A DNA stretch of 39,826 bases, from contig CALDBJ010000147.1 of assembly GCA_937937835.1 (NCBI GenBank), positions 1 through 39,826 on the forward strand. Reading direction: 5' to 3'. The position numbers and the translations under genes are program-made. Shown here in pieces: positions 30,361 through 38,678 of the stretch (the first letter of the stretch is position 1; each line of letters opens with the position of its first letter). Source of the stretch: an uncultured Collinsella sp. (GTDB lineage: Bacteria; Actinomycetota; Coriobacteriia; Coriobacteriales; Coriobacteriaceae). The notes beneath the pieces are model-generated. The model saw nothing but the letters and a program-made list of their open reading frames with translations, was not told where the DNA came from and did no database searches.

Positions 30361-31230
30361 TCAAGACCAGAGCGTACCGTTAGATAGCTCGTACTGCAGG
30401 CATTCTACCGTACGGTAGCCTGCAACACCGTCGACCTCGAGGTCATGTCCGCGGTTCTTGAGGTGCTGCTGAAGAGCTGCAATGGTGTCGGGGCCGATGA
30501 GACCATCGACATCAACGCCCAGCTTCTCCTGAAGCGCCTCGATAACCTGAGAACCTTCAGGATCCTCTTCAGTCTCCCAGCCAGTACCAGCTCGAGTAAC
30601 ATCATCCTCAACGTCAGGATCCTGACCGGAGATAATGCCATCGGCAGGGGTGTTGAGCGAAGCCTGGAGAGCGTACGTAGTCGCACGCCCCCACCAAGCA
30701 TCGTTCATCGAGTTGGTGCCTTCGGAAGAATCCTCGGTCGCTTCATCAGACCACTTCGGACGGAGCACGCAGTCGATACCCCAGCTGCGCTGACGACGGT
30801 ACACACCATTGCCAGCAGACTGAGACCCTGCGTTCGAGGAGCTGGTATTGCCTTCAATCGTCTGAAGCCAGCCATCACCGAGGTTTGCCTCGACGATGCC
30901 GACGTGGTCGGTCAGGCCGTCCCCGTCCCAATCGAAGAGCACGACGTCGCCACGCTGAGCATCTTCGATGGAGACCTTCTCCATGCGGTTCTTCGTGACG
31001 TCGGTGTTGTAACTGAAGCCGCCGATGGCGTCGATTTCCCCAGCCATATCGAACACCATTGACACAAAGGCCATACACCACCAAACAGACTCAGAAGGAC
31101 CGGCCAGCCACGGCTGGTTCATCTTCTTAGCAAGCCAACGACCTGCTTCAGAGCCGGGCTCCGGATCGTCAGGTGCGTAGTAGCCGATGCGGTACGCCGC
31201 GTGGTTGAGAACTTCGTCAATCTTGCTCAA
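30361..31230 (-). CDS. CHAP-domain endolysin with peptidoglycan-binding tail
   Basis: 289 residues. The CHAP domain is in the N-terminal half: GPSESVWWCMAFVSMVFDMA with catalytic Cys52, DHVGIVEANLGDGW with His109, then TIEGNTSS (Glu126/Asn128). Two C-terminal peptidoglycan-binding_1-like segments are recognised: IEALQEKLGVDVDGLIGPDT (230-249) and DLEVDGVAGYRTVECL (263-278). It cuts peptidoglycan peptide links as amidase or endopeptidase. The start is TTG (31228-31230) with GAGGGGG 7 bases upstream and a 4-base overlap with the tiny ORF. A later ATG would remove part of the CHAP domain. It sits inside the tail block, far from the holin; a tail-associated lysin is an alternative. Confidence 0.88.
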   Translation of the reverse strand: MSKIDEVLNHAAYRIGYYAPDDPEPGSEAGRWLAKKMNQPWLAGPSESVWWCMAFVSMVFDMAGEIDAIGGFSYNTDVTKNRMEKVSIEDAQRGDVVLFDWDGDGLTDHVGIVEANLGDGWLQTIEGNTSSSNAGSQSAGNGVYRRQRSWGIDCVLRPKWSDEATEDSSEGTNSMNDAWWGRATTYALQASLNTPADGIISGQDPDVEDDVTRAGTGWETEEDPEGSQVIEALQEKLGVDVDGLIGPDTIAALQQHLKNRGHDLEVDGVAGYRTVECLQYELSNGTLWS

Positions 31231-31319
31231 GATCGTGCCCCCTCAAAAATCGCGCGGTCATTGTCCTCGTGCGGATCTGGTCCGGCGGGACGCTGAGCGT
31301 CAGCGGGAATGTCAATCAT
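31227..31319 (-). CDS. 30-residue coupled ORF
   Basis: Its ATG overlaps the stop of the tail assembly chaperone (ATGA) and its stop overlaps the TTG start of the endolysin (TTGA), so ribosomes could pass directly through all three. The product is Pro/Asp-rich (MIDIPADAQRPAGPDPHEDN), without a membrane segment. It may serve mainly to couple endolysin translation to tail genes. No relative recognised. Confidence 0.5.
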   Translation of the reverse strand: MIDIPADAQRPAGPDPHEDNDRAIFEGARS

Positions 31320-31858
31320 CCTCTACTCCCTGTTCTAGCCCTACGGGCTTGGTTCATAGCCGCACGCTGAGCCGCAGAAGACCTGGCGTCCGGCTTTGCA
31401 TTGTTCTGTTTAGCTGCGGCGAGACGAATCAGCGTCAATAGCCGATTCAAGTTCCACTTGTCACACTCAAACGGGATGCCCAGCTGAGTCATGTACCAGT
31501 AGATAAGTTCACTAGTCATGGTGTCTCGCGGACCACCGTTTGAAGGAGGATTCCATAGAACCGTCGCAGTTGCATTGTCAGACAAATAGTCTGCTATTTT
31601 GACTTGAACCGATCGGTCAAGTCTTTTGATGAAATCCCGGGGGAGGGGTTTGTCTGACATACAACGGATGTAGTACACCAACTCTTCACCAGTCTGTGGT
31701 GGGGTTTCCAGGAATGACCTCTTATAGACCGATTCCCACTCAGCCACCGCAGAAAGAGTATGTGTAAGAGTAATAGTGTACGGCTCCATTGTAACGAACG
31801 TGTTCGTGCGTTCGTCGAACCGCTCCTCCCCCGGGAAATCAAGCTCGAGCGAGATCAC
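31316..31858 (-). CDS. Tail assembly chaperone
   Basis: 180 residues, GTG start overlapping the major tail gene by 4 bases. Helical, with TSELIYWYMTQLGIPFECDK and WNLNRLLTLIRLAAA (about 114-150), a pattern known from tail assembly chaperones in actinobacterial and related phages, and a basic disordered tail (ARSSAAQRAAMNQARRARTG). The gene lies after the major tail protein, as for the lambda G position. I found no second chaperone made by ribosomal slippage. The chaperone keeps the tape measure soluble during tail assembly. Confidence 0.78.
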   Translation of the reverse strand: MISLELDFPGEERFDERTNTFVTMEPYTITLTHTLSAVAEWESVYKRSFLETPPQTGEELVYYIRCMSDKPLPRDFIKRLDRSVQVKIADYLSDNATATVLWNPPSNGGPRDTMTSELIYWYMTQLGIPFECDKWNLNRLLTLIRLAAAKQNNAKPDARSSAAQRAAMNQARRARTGSRG

Positions 31859-32517
31859 GCCAGCAGGGTGCGAATCTCGTTGGGCATGACGAGCGTGGGC
31901 GTACCAGCACCACCAGCAGCGATACCATACAGCTTGTCCGTGAGCTTCTTGTACTTCGTCGCGTCGAGCTTGGACGAGTCGACCGTGACGACGGAGACCG
32001 GCTGGAATCCGTCAACCTGGACGGGGATGGTGCTGCATTCCCAAGAGAACGAAATCGCCTCCGGAGAATCGGATACGGTATTGTATGCACGCTCGGATGG
32101 AGCAGCCGAAGCACCATAGATGATGTGCAGAAGTTCTCCGAAAGAATCACCCTTGGTGTCGTTGCCAAGCTTCGTGCAGTAAGAGAACGCGAAGCGCGTA
32201 CGAGGCTGCTGACCGAGGTTAACACCCTTAACCAGCTGAGCGGTACCATCACAGACGGCAAACTCATCCGGGTAAGTGTAAGCCTCAATCGTAAACTTGA
32301 ACGACGGAGCCGACATCAGGGTCAGGTACTTGAGGTTGTCTGCGTAAATGTCAGACGCCTCATCGCCTTCGGGGGTTTCGGTGACGGTCTTAAGACCGTT
32401 CCACGGAACACCCGAACCGTAGCGGTTCTGAGTAATGTCGAAGGGGAACAGAACGCCCTTATTGACGCCAGTGTGATAGAAATGGGAGCCCTCTTCGTCC
32501 CACTTGATCTGTGCCAT
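31855..32517 (-). CDS. Major tail protein
   Basis: 220 residues with an ideal AAGGAGG ribosome site. N-terminal MAQIKWDEEGSHFYHTGVNK and the sequence GVLFPFDITQNRYGSGVPWN are typical of phage major tail proteins. The strand KFTIEAYTYPDEFAVCDGTA and the central FAFSYCTKLGNDTKG also match. It polymerises into the tail tube, so the strong ribosome site fits its need for high output. It lies between the tail terminator and the chaperone. Confidence 0.88.
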   Translation of the reverse strand: MAQIKWDEEGSHFYHTGVNKGVLFPFDITQNRYGSGVPWNGLKTVTETPEGDEASDIYADNLKYLTLMSAPSFKFTIEAYTYPDEFAVCDGTAQLVKGVNLGQQPRTRFAFSYCTKLGNDTKGDSFGELLHIIYGASAAPSERAYNTVSDSPEAISFSWECSTIPVQVDGFQPVSVVTVDSSKLDATKYKKLTDKLYGIAAGGAGTPTLVMPNEIRTLLA

Positions 32518-32529
32518 AGGATATCCTCC

Positions 32530-32835
32530 TTAAAGGTAAACTGTGAAGACGAAATGGTTCATTCCGTCCGAGATGTATGTCGTATCCAAAGACGAATACG
32601 GGATCTTGAGGATTTCGTCGATCACGTCTGGCTCTGGATCCTTGGTGATGAGAGTGACCGAGTATTCCTTAGCACCCTTATATGGTACATCGGAAGCACG
32701 ATCAATTTCTATCTTCGACAAGTGGAAGACGACAGCCGGGTATCCAATCTTCAGATTCTCTGGAGGCTGGAAGTATACCCGATTGTGTTGGACCGCTTGC
32801 TGAAGTAGATGTAGGAGGTCCCTATACGTGCGCAT
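32530..32835 (-). CDS. Tail terminator / completion protein
   Basis: 101 residues: YRDLLHLLQQAVQ, then PENLKIGYPAVVFHLSKIEI, VPYKGAKEYSVTLITKDPEP and strands to the end. The YPAVVF-x-L plus YSVTLI pattern and the position just before the major tail gene fit tail terminators of siphoviruses, which cap the tail tube at the neck. It overlaps the preceding head-closure gene by 14 bases. Confidence 0.75.
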   Translation of the reverse strand: MRTYRDLLHLLQQAVQHNRVYFQPPENLKIGYPAVVFHLSKIEIDRASDVPYKGAKEYSVTLITKDPEPDVIDEILKIPYSSLDTTYISDGMNHFVFTVYL

Positions 32836-33139
32836 ATGGACCGCCCAGATTGATGTTAAGCCGTGGATAATTTACGTTGATAGACTGTACCTCCCATTTT
32901 GATCCCTTCCATACTACGTACTTCAGAGTCTCGAGGTAATAGCGAATCTTCGTATCCATCAGGATGCTTATCTCGTTGGTGAGACGGAGGTTGGTGTTGA
33001 CTGATGCTGAGTTGTCGTTCCGGACATAGAGACTACGGATAGTCCCCTTAGCCGAAAGTTCGACAATGTTCTCAAGCCAAACACCTTCCTCCGTCTCCTG
33101 AGTCATCACAAAGCCCAGCTTACCGCTGAAGCGTGACAT
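32822..33139 (-). CDS. Head closure protein
   Basis: 105 residues. The order GKLGFVMTQETEEGVWLENI, SLYVRNDNSASVNTNLRLTN, EISILMDTKIRYYLETLKYV and LGGPYAHV is that of a small beta-barrel head-closure or adaptor family in siphoviruses. It stoppers the connector after packaging. AAGAAGG precedes the ATG, which follows the capsid stop by 4 bases. Confidence 0.75.
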   Translation of the reverse strand: MSRFSGKLGFVMTQETEEGVWLENIVELSAKGTIRSLYVRNDNSASVNTNLRLTNEISILMDTKIRYYLETLKYVVWKGSKWEVQSINVNYPRLNINLGGPYAHV

Positions 33140-33143
33140 TGAA

Positions 33144-34838
33144 TCAGGCCTTCTTGCGCGAGATCGTCAGGGCCGAGTACGGTGCCGTCAAAGAGCCCGA
33201 AAGACGGGTCTCCATCAGATACTTGTACTGGTTGAAGTCGATGTCGAAGGACTCAGCCATACCGAGCTCCGCGCCGGCGTTCGAACCGATCGTGTAGTCA
33301 CGCAGGTCGACCACGATGGCCAGAAGCTCGTGGTTGACGCCCTTGATATCGTGTTCCAGACCATCGAACTGAGGCACCGTGACGATCTTGGAGACACCAA
33401 GAGCGCCAGCAAGAGAAGCCTCGGTCTCGTAAATGCGTCGACCATTCTTGTCCTTCAAGAGGAGCATCTTGACGAGACGCTTCTTCGAAATGAACAGCGT
33501 CGGAGCACCCGAGCCCTCGAGATCGGCAGACGCGAGAACGATGTCGTCGACAAGAGTCTCGTCAGTCGTGTTGGCTTCGAGAGACTTGTGGAAAGCGTAA
33601 AGATCGTTTTCCTTCAAGATCGGACGAATTGCTTCATCATCGACACGATCGGGATCGGTGATCTGCCGGCCATCTCCAATAAGGATCGCTCGTGCGATTT
33701 CCTCATTCAGCTTACCCTTCATCTCGTTCTTGAGCCAGGCAACGACATTGAAGTCTGTAATATCGACGATGTCGTCACGATCGAGCTTCTGCTTCTTGTA
33801 GATGGTCGTAGGAGACGTCGTACGAGTCAGAAGCTTGATGACCTCTTCGGTCTTCTTCTGAGCCTTCTTGGCGTAACCCTTGGCTCGGGCCTTATCGTCG
33901 CGAATGTCTGCGAAGACAGACTTGATACGGGCGAACGGGGAGTGCTTCGTGCCATTCATCACGACCGAAACCCAGGACTGATCGCGGTCGAGGAAAGTAG
34001 GCTCATCAGTAACCGACTTGGCGTCGGGGAAAAGATAGCCAATGTTATCGATTCCGTAATCAGCGTGCTTCAGTTCGTCGAGCAGAGTGGCGTTGTTTCG
34101 CTTGGCGGCCTCAACCAGTTCAGCGAAATCCGTGTGAGACAGCGTGTTCTCGGGGGTCTTGTCGCCCTCAAAGACATTGTGCTTCATATCTTCCTCATTT
34201 TCTTCGTTGGTCTCTTCGGAGTCTTCAGACTCCCCATCGATGGCTGCAGCTATGAGGTAATTGACGGCCTCAAGCTGCTCTTCGGTGAGTGTGGAAAGAA
34301 TCTCACCGATGGTCTTGTCCTCGGACGAGGACTCATCTTCGGAGTCCGATTCTTCGGAGCCCTCGAAGTCTTCGTGCGTCACGTCACTGTCACCCATTTT
34401 GATGATCGCGGAGTAACCCTCGTTATCAGAGTGAGCCATTGTGACGTTCTCGATTGTCGCCTTTGGGTTAGCGCCCTTGAGGACGAGCGACACCTCGACG
34501 ATGTTGCCGTGCTGGACAACATTGCCGTTCTGCTTGAGGTTGTTCGCGAAGATCGACATGGCTGTAACATCGCCATGCTCAATAAGTTCGCGAGCGTGTT
34601 CAGCCTGCTGGGATCCGTTGAAGAATCCATAAGCGTAAACACCCTCAGGCTTCTTCTCGAGCTGGGCATGCCCGAGAACATTAGTCACACTGTCGTGACC
34701 ATGCTGCCAAACGAGAGGCACGACAGCCCCATCGTTCTGTTCAAATGCGTGATGAGAGATAACTCGCCCATCGGAGCACTTGATGCCTGCGACGGTTGCC
34801 CACCCGTCGAAGTCGGCGACGTCATTAGGCGCTGCCAT
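33144..34838 (-). CDS. Prohead protease-major capsid protein fusion (HK97 fold)
   Basis: 564 residues. Residues about 10-135 are an S78-like prohead protease: PLVWQHGHD with His46, TAMSIFANN with Ser95 and EVSLVLKGANPKATI (115-129). An acidic linker (about 155-215) is followed by the HK97-type capsid protein from about 218, with QSWVSVVMNGTKHSPFARIK, DITDFNVVAWLKNEMKG and an MAESFDIDFNQYKYLMETRL end. In most phages these are separate genes. An internal ATG at 34187, preceded by GAGGAAGAT, would make capsid protein alone. The start at 34838 was chosen over the longer frame, which runs into the portal gene. Confidence 0.9.
   Translation of the reverse strand: MAAPNDVADFDGWATVAGIKCSDGRVISHHAFEQNDGAVVPLVWQHGHDSVTNVLGHAQLEKKPEGVYAYGFFNGSQQAEHARELIEHGDVTAMSIFANNLKQNGNVVQHGNIVEVSLVLKGANPKATIENVTMAHSDNEGYSAIIKMGDSDVTHEDFEGSEESDSEDESSSEDKTIGEILSTLTEEQLEAVNYLIAAAIDGESEDSEETNEENEEDMKHNVFEGDKTPENTLSHTDFAELVEAAKRNNATLLDELKHADYGIDNIGYLFPDAKSVTDEPTFLDRDQSWVSVVMNGTKHSPFARIKSVFADIRDDKARAKGYAKKAQKKTEEVIKLLTRTTSPTTIYKKQKLDRDDIVDITDFNVVAWLKNEMKGKLNEEIARAILIGDGRQITDPDRVDDEAIRPILKENDLYAFHKSLEANTTDETLVDDIVLASADLEGSGAPTLFISKKRLVKMLLLKDKNGRRIYETEASLAGALGVSKIVTVPQFDGLEHDIKGVNHELLAIVVDLRDYTIGSNAGAELGMAESFDIDFNQYKYLMETRLSGSLTAPYSALTISRKKA
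34185..34202 (-). promoter_or_regulatory. Candidate internal ribosome site for free capsid protein
   Basis: On the minus strand AATGAGGAAGATATG: an AGGAAG-type site just before an in-frame ATG at codon 218 of the protease-capsid gene, exactly where the acidic linker ends. It could uncouple capsid supply from protease supply. The spacing is short, so activity is uncertain. Confidence 0.4.
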
Positions 34839-36039
34839 TTTGAACCTCCTGGTCGTTGTTTGACCGTTGATCCGCGTTTGCGGATGACGTATACGGATTG
34901 GCCAACTGATCCGCCTTGGGATCTGTGGATTGCGGCAAGCCGATGATCGACCGGATCTCATTTGGAGTCATGACCTGGTTGGTGATGAACGTCTGAGCCA
35001 TCGAAGCGATACTGTCTAGCGAGGTTGCCGCGAACGGATCCCTCACATAGATGATCCGCTGACCCTGAGAACGAGCTGTCTTGGTCAAGAAGACCATTGT
35101 TGCAGACTTCGTGATAATATCAAGAATCGGCTTGACTGTTCGGTTGTAGTAAGACAGATTGGTCTCAGCATCAGCAGTACCATTGAACACACTCTCAGTA
35201 AAACCGAGAGCGTTGTAAAGCTGCTCTGAAAGGTACTTGACCTGATCGAGAAGATTATTCTCAACCGGACGGTTGAGCTGTGTGATCTTCTCGGCTCCAT
35301 CAACATACGCAACACCGATCTCAGAATTTCGAAGCTGCTGTTCGATCGCCTCACGTCGAGTCTCGGCTTGCTGTTGTCGCAGTTCGCCTCGAACGGAATA
35401 CGGGAGTTGGATGATCAGATCCAACTTCTTACCGAGTGCCGAATTGTCGATTGCATCTAGTGCATCAAGCTTTCGAGCAAGTCGGTTGGCCAACGAGTTG
35501 TTTGCGGCAGTGACATCGTAGAGTGGCGAATACACAATCGCAGCAGAATTCTTCGAGATACGGATCGTTTCTCGATTACCGGTGCGATCGTTGTACAGAT
35601 TGACATCCACGGAATCGGTGTACCAACTTTCAATTCGTCCAACTCGGAGAGAAAGGACATCGAAAGAACCTTCCTCGTTCAGAGCGGTGTCGGTATCGAC
35701 CGGAACAAGAGCTGCGCTCCCAGTGTCCAACATTGTGTAAACCAATTCATAGATAAGCGCGTTAGAAGTCTGATCGATGTTCGCCATGAGAGACAAACAC
35801 TCGTTCAGATTTGAATCCTTCTCGCTGTCATATCTACCATTTTGATCTACCTTGACATGCCGGATCGGTGTGTTAGACACGTCGAGTGCAATCTTGTTGT
35901 ATAGTGTCTGGACCAAATTCGTCGTTCCGATAGAACGATAACTTGGTCGGTATTCGCTATAGTTGCTCCGAGCATATCGCTCAGGGTGGTCGTGCATAAA
36001 CACATTCCACGCCCGAGTCAATCGGGACATTATACCCAT
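34825..36039 (-). CDS. Portal protein (HK97 type)
   Basis: 404 residues. It shows the portal sequence flow: TTNLVQTLYNKIALDVSNTP near the N-terminus, the clip/stem region GKKLDLIIQLPYSVRGELRQ, then NNLLDQVKYLSEQLYNALGF with TESVFNG (typical of SPP1/HK97-like portals) and MTPNEIRSIIGLPQ near the C-terminus. The C-terminal 35 residues are Asn/Ser/Gln-rich and disordered. It forms the 12-mer ring at the packaging vertex. It overlaps the protease-capsid gene by 14 bases. Confidence 0.9.
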   Translation of the reverse strand: MGIMSRLTRAWNVFMHDHPERYARSNYSEYRPSYRSIGTTNLVQTLYNKIALDVSNTPIRHVKVDQNGRYDSEKDSNLNECLSLMANIDQTSNALIYELVYTMLDTGSAALVPVDTDTALNEEGSFDVLSLRVGRIESWYTDSVDVNLYNDRTGNRETIRISKNSAAIVYSPLYDVTAANNSLANRLARKLDALDAIDNSALGKKLDLIIQLPYSVRGELRQQQAETRREAIEQQLRNSEIGVAYVDGAEKITQLNRPVENNLLDQVKYLSEQLYNALGFTESVFNGTADAETNLSYYNRTVKPILDIITKSATMVFLTKTARSQGQRIIYVRDPFAATSLDSIASMAQTFITNQVMTPNEIRSIIGLPQSTDPKADQLANPYTSSANADQRSNNDQEVQNGSA

Positions 36040-36054
36040 ATACCCTCCTCTCTA

Positions 36055-37800
36055 TTAGCTGAAGTCATCTAGCTGGTTCTTGTATGCAACCCATGCATCC
36101 ATGAGCGCCGCTACGCTGTCGATCTTGAGATCCATTCGTTTCTTCAAGATCTTTCGGTTTCCGTTAGTGTCTTCAAGGGTGATGGTATTACCCATTGCCC
36201 ATGAGAATAGCTCTTGATCGAAGATTAGTCTTCGGTCTTCAGCCAAGCTCTTGAGTTCACCCAGCGGGACCGACTCAGTTCGCGCGCCCTGAATGACTTT
36301 GTGGATACCATATGGCCCATTGTCTGTAGACCATCTATCAACGAATTCTCTGGCATTGTATGGATCGTACCCGAACGCTCGAACGTCATACTCAGATCTC
36401 AAGATGTACTCATCGAGATCCATGTAGACTTCGATCATGTCCAGGATTGTTCCATCCATGACCTGGAGCGAACCTTCTCGGATGAACGACTCATACTTCG
36501 CTCGCCCAGCAGCCGGAAGCTTGTCGAACGTACGAGTGGTGATGTACGCTCGAGTCTTGACCCCGAAATCACCAGTGGATAATGGGAACAAGAACGTGAA
36601 CGCACAGAAGTCATCACCCTGAGAAAGGTCCGCACCCATGGCGCAAGGCATTTGCCAGAACTCTCGTGGGTTGTGGGGGATTGTTTCTTCGTACTTGAAG
36701 AAATAAGTATATCCCTCGCACGGGATGCCGAATCGTTTTGCCAGAATGTCATTCCTTGCAGAAGGAACATTTTCAGCTCTAGCGACATCTCGTTGATATG
36801 TGTCATAAGACACGGTCTTTCCGATGTTGGGTTGAGCTTTAATCCACATGTTTGGATCCCCAACTTCAGACACATCGTCTAGTCGGTAATACCAGATAGA
36901 CGAGTGCGGGTCGTAGTACTCGCCCTTAAGGATCGAAAGTAATTCCATTTTGATGGAATCACCGACGCCGTTTCGGACGGTACCTTCGGATGATACCGCA
37001 ACGATGACCCAGTCGTTGAGTTTCGACGCACCCTGCTCAAGAGCAGAGATGACGTTCTGACGAACATCGCCAGATAGCCATTCGTCGATTGTGTTCACCT
37101 TAGATCTCAAGCCCTGAAGTTTATCGACATTCATGGGGCGGACCTCAAGGAGGGAACTTGTCGAGAAGTTCTCGATCCCCTTCTTTGTCGGGGTGAGCAG
37201 AGATCGATTAGCCTTAGCACCGACTGTTGCGTGCACAGTACCTGCCGACAGGAACTTGAACAGAGGTCCACGACTGCGCGTGATGGCAGTCTTGAATGGG
37301 GACAGTGTTTCTTCAGCCTGAGGCATGGTGGGTGCCGTGGCAATTTGGTGAGTTGTGGTGGGGTCAATCGTCAGGAAGTAGGCGTGGATAAAGGCCATAT
37401 ACATGGACTTTGCCGCACCTCGCGCGACGATAAGATATTGCTTGTTGACCAAACGTCTCTTAACATCGACCTGGACGTATCGACCATTGTGGCCTGTTTC
37501 GTCTGGAATGAACTTTGTCACTTTCTCGAAGTAAAACCACGAAAGGAGCGACTCAGCCCATAGCTTGAACGAATCCAGCAGTGTTAGGTCACTTCCGTCA
37601 ACGAGAGTCATCTCGTTTTCACAGAAAGCGATAAAACCGTCAATGGCGCCATCGTCGTAGAAGTATCTCGGGTTGGCAATCAAGTCGTCAATCCGATTCA
37701 TCTCCATCTCGATGGTGTGTGAAACCGGAATCTCGCCAGCTAGGACCTTTTCGCGGAACTGAGCATAGTACTTAGGTGTAGCGGTGTTTGATATCGCCAT
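36055..37800 (-). CDS. Terminase large subunit
   Basis: 581 residues. ATPase part: Walker A-type ARGAAKS (126-132), Walker B KVNTIDEW with Asp239-Glu240, and VAVSSEG (268-274) as coupling motif. Nuclease part: MGADLSQGDD with Asp391, FGYDPYNA with Asp479 and MDLKIDSVAALMDA with Asp561. The arrangement and sizes match HK97/Terminase_1-type large subunits. It pumps DNA into the prohead and cuts concatemers. It lies 2 bases after the coiled-coil gene. The Walker A lacks the usual second glycine, which is normal for this branch. Confidence 0.93.
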   Translation of the reverse strand: MAISNTATPKYYAQFREKVLAGEIPVSHTIEMEMNRIDDLIANPRYFYDDGAIDGFIAFCENEMTLVDGSDLTLLDSFKLWAESLLSWFYFEKVTKFIPDETGHNGRYVQVDVKRRLVNKQYLIVARGAAKSMYMAFIHAYFLTIDPTTTHQIATAPTMPQAEETLSPFKTAITRSRGPLFKFLSAGTVHATVGAKANRSLLTPTKKGIENFSTSSLLEVRPMNVDKLQGLRSKVNTIDEWLSGDVRQNVISALEQGASKLNDWVIVAVSSEGTVRNGVGDSIKMELLSILKGEYYDPHSSIWYYRLDDVSEVGDPNMWIKAQPNIGKTVSYDTYQRDVARAENVPSARNDILAKRFGIPCEGYTYFFKYEETIPHNPREFWQMPCAMGADLSQGDDFCAFTFLFPLSTGDFGVKTRAYITTRTFDKLPAAGRAKYESFIREGSLQVMDGTILDMIEVYMDLDEYILRSEYDVRAFGYDPYNAREFVDRWSTDNGPYGIHKVIQGARTESVPLGELKSLAEDRRLIFDQELFSWAMGNTITLEDTNGNRKILKKRMDLKIDSVAALMDAWVAYKNQLDDFS

Positions 37801-37802
37801 AC

Positions 37803-38666
37803 CTACTTCTTACCAGTTGCGTTCTTCAGGATTGCGTCGAGATTGAAGGAGTTGCTAGCCATCTTCGCGATGCCTTCATACTCCGTACCCTTGAGTTTGG
37901 AGTCGAGTGCCGCAGTAAGCATGTCTGTAGCAGTCCGGGCCGCGTACTTTGTCAGGTTCTTACGAGCCTCGTCGACAAAGAGATCCGCGGTCTTGGCAAG
38001 AGCGCTCCTATTTTGACTCTCGTACTCCTTGAGTTTCTGCTTGAGCTCGTAGTTCTGCTTCTCGAGATTGAGTCGCTTGTTCTGCTCGATGAGATCGGTA
38101 GACGAGAGGTGCCGAGGAGCTTCTTTACGCAGGGCGTTAGAAATACCGCCCTTAGGAATTTGCTGCTTCTCGAGTTCCTTCTGCTTCTTCTCAGCTTCCT
38201 TAGCGGCCTTCTTCTCGTCGGCGATTCGCTTCTTCTCGGCGCGCTCGGCTTCCTTTTGCTTCTTCTTACGATCAGCTTCGGCCTTGCGAGCTTCCTTCAG
38301 CTTCTGGTTCTCAAGCTTCTTACGGGCCCTCTCAGCAGCAGCCTTAGCCCGAGCAGCCTTGTTTTCAGCATGCTTTTGGGAAGCGGCCTTTGCGCCCTTC
38401 TTGAGCGCAGATGCTGCCTTCTTAGCGCCACTGGCTGCTGCCTTGGCGGCCTTTTTGAGGTCAGACTCGTGCTTCTTCCGTTCCTTCTCGGCAGCCTTCT
38501 CAGCCTTGGCTCGTTCCTTTCGAAAAGCCTCGGCATTGACTGCCTCGCCGATCTTCTTCTTCTCTTCGACGGACCGAAGTCCGGCTCCGCCAGAACTTTC
38601 AGTCTTCTTACGGACGCCCCACTTCATGCCGAGGACGCCGTAGTGAGACAGAGTTTCTTCGCTCAT
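37803..38666 (-). CDS. Lys/Ala-rich coiled-coil protein with HYG N-terminal motif
   Basis: 287 residues. The first 20, MSEETLSHYGVLGMKWGVRK, contain the HYGVLGMKWG motif found on several phage proteins of virion modules. Residues about 35-165 are an extremely charged Lys/Ala/Glu coiled coil. A second helical part (about 180-240) and a short C-terminal domain (MLTAALDSKLKGTEYEGIAK) follow. The place just upstream of the large terminase, together with the coiled coil, would suit a scaffold or internal head protein; that is inference. The same first 12 residues occur in the RNA polymerase at 328-3012. Confidence 0.7.
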   Translation of the reverse strand: MSEETLSHYGVLGMKWGVRKKTESSGGAGLRSVEEKKKIGEAVNAEAFRKERAKAEKAAEKERKKHESDLKKAAKAAASGAKKAASALKKGAKAASQKHAENKAARAKAAAERARKKLENQKLKEARKAEADRKKKQKEAERAEKKRIADEKKAAKEAEKKQKELEKQQIPKGGISNALRKEAPRHLSSTDLIEQNKRLNLEKQNYELKQKLKEYESQNRSALAKTADLFVDEARKNLTKYAARTATDMLTAALDSKLKGTEYEGIAKMASNSFNLDAILKNATGKK

Positions 38667-38678
38667 AGTTTTCTCCCA

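Noticed and set aside
31300..31330. Slippage site giving a G/GT-type chaperone extension
   Set aside because: In the -1 frame a TAG lies directly before the 30-codon ORF and no slippery heptamer precedes it, so the ORF can only be made by re-initiation.
33330..34946. 538-codon open frame on the plus strand
   Set aside because: Antisense shadow of the protease-capsid gene, whose motifs, ribosome site and operon overlaps are clear. The plus-strand product has no recognisable domain.
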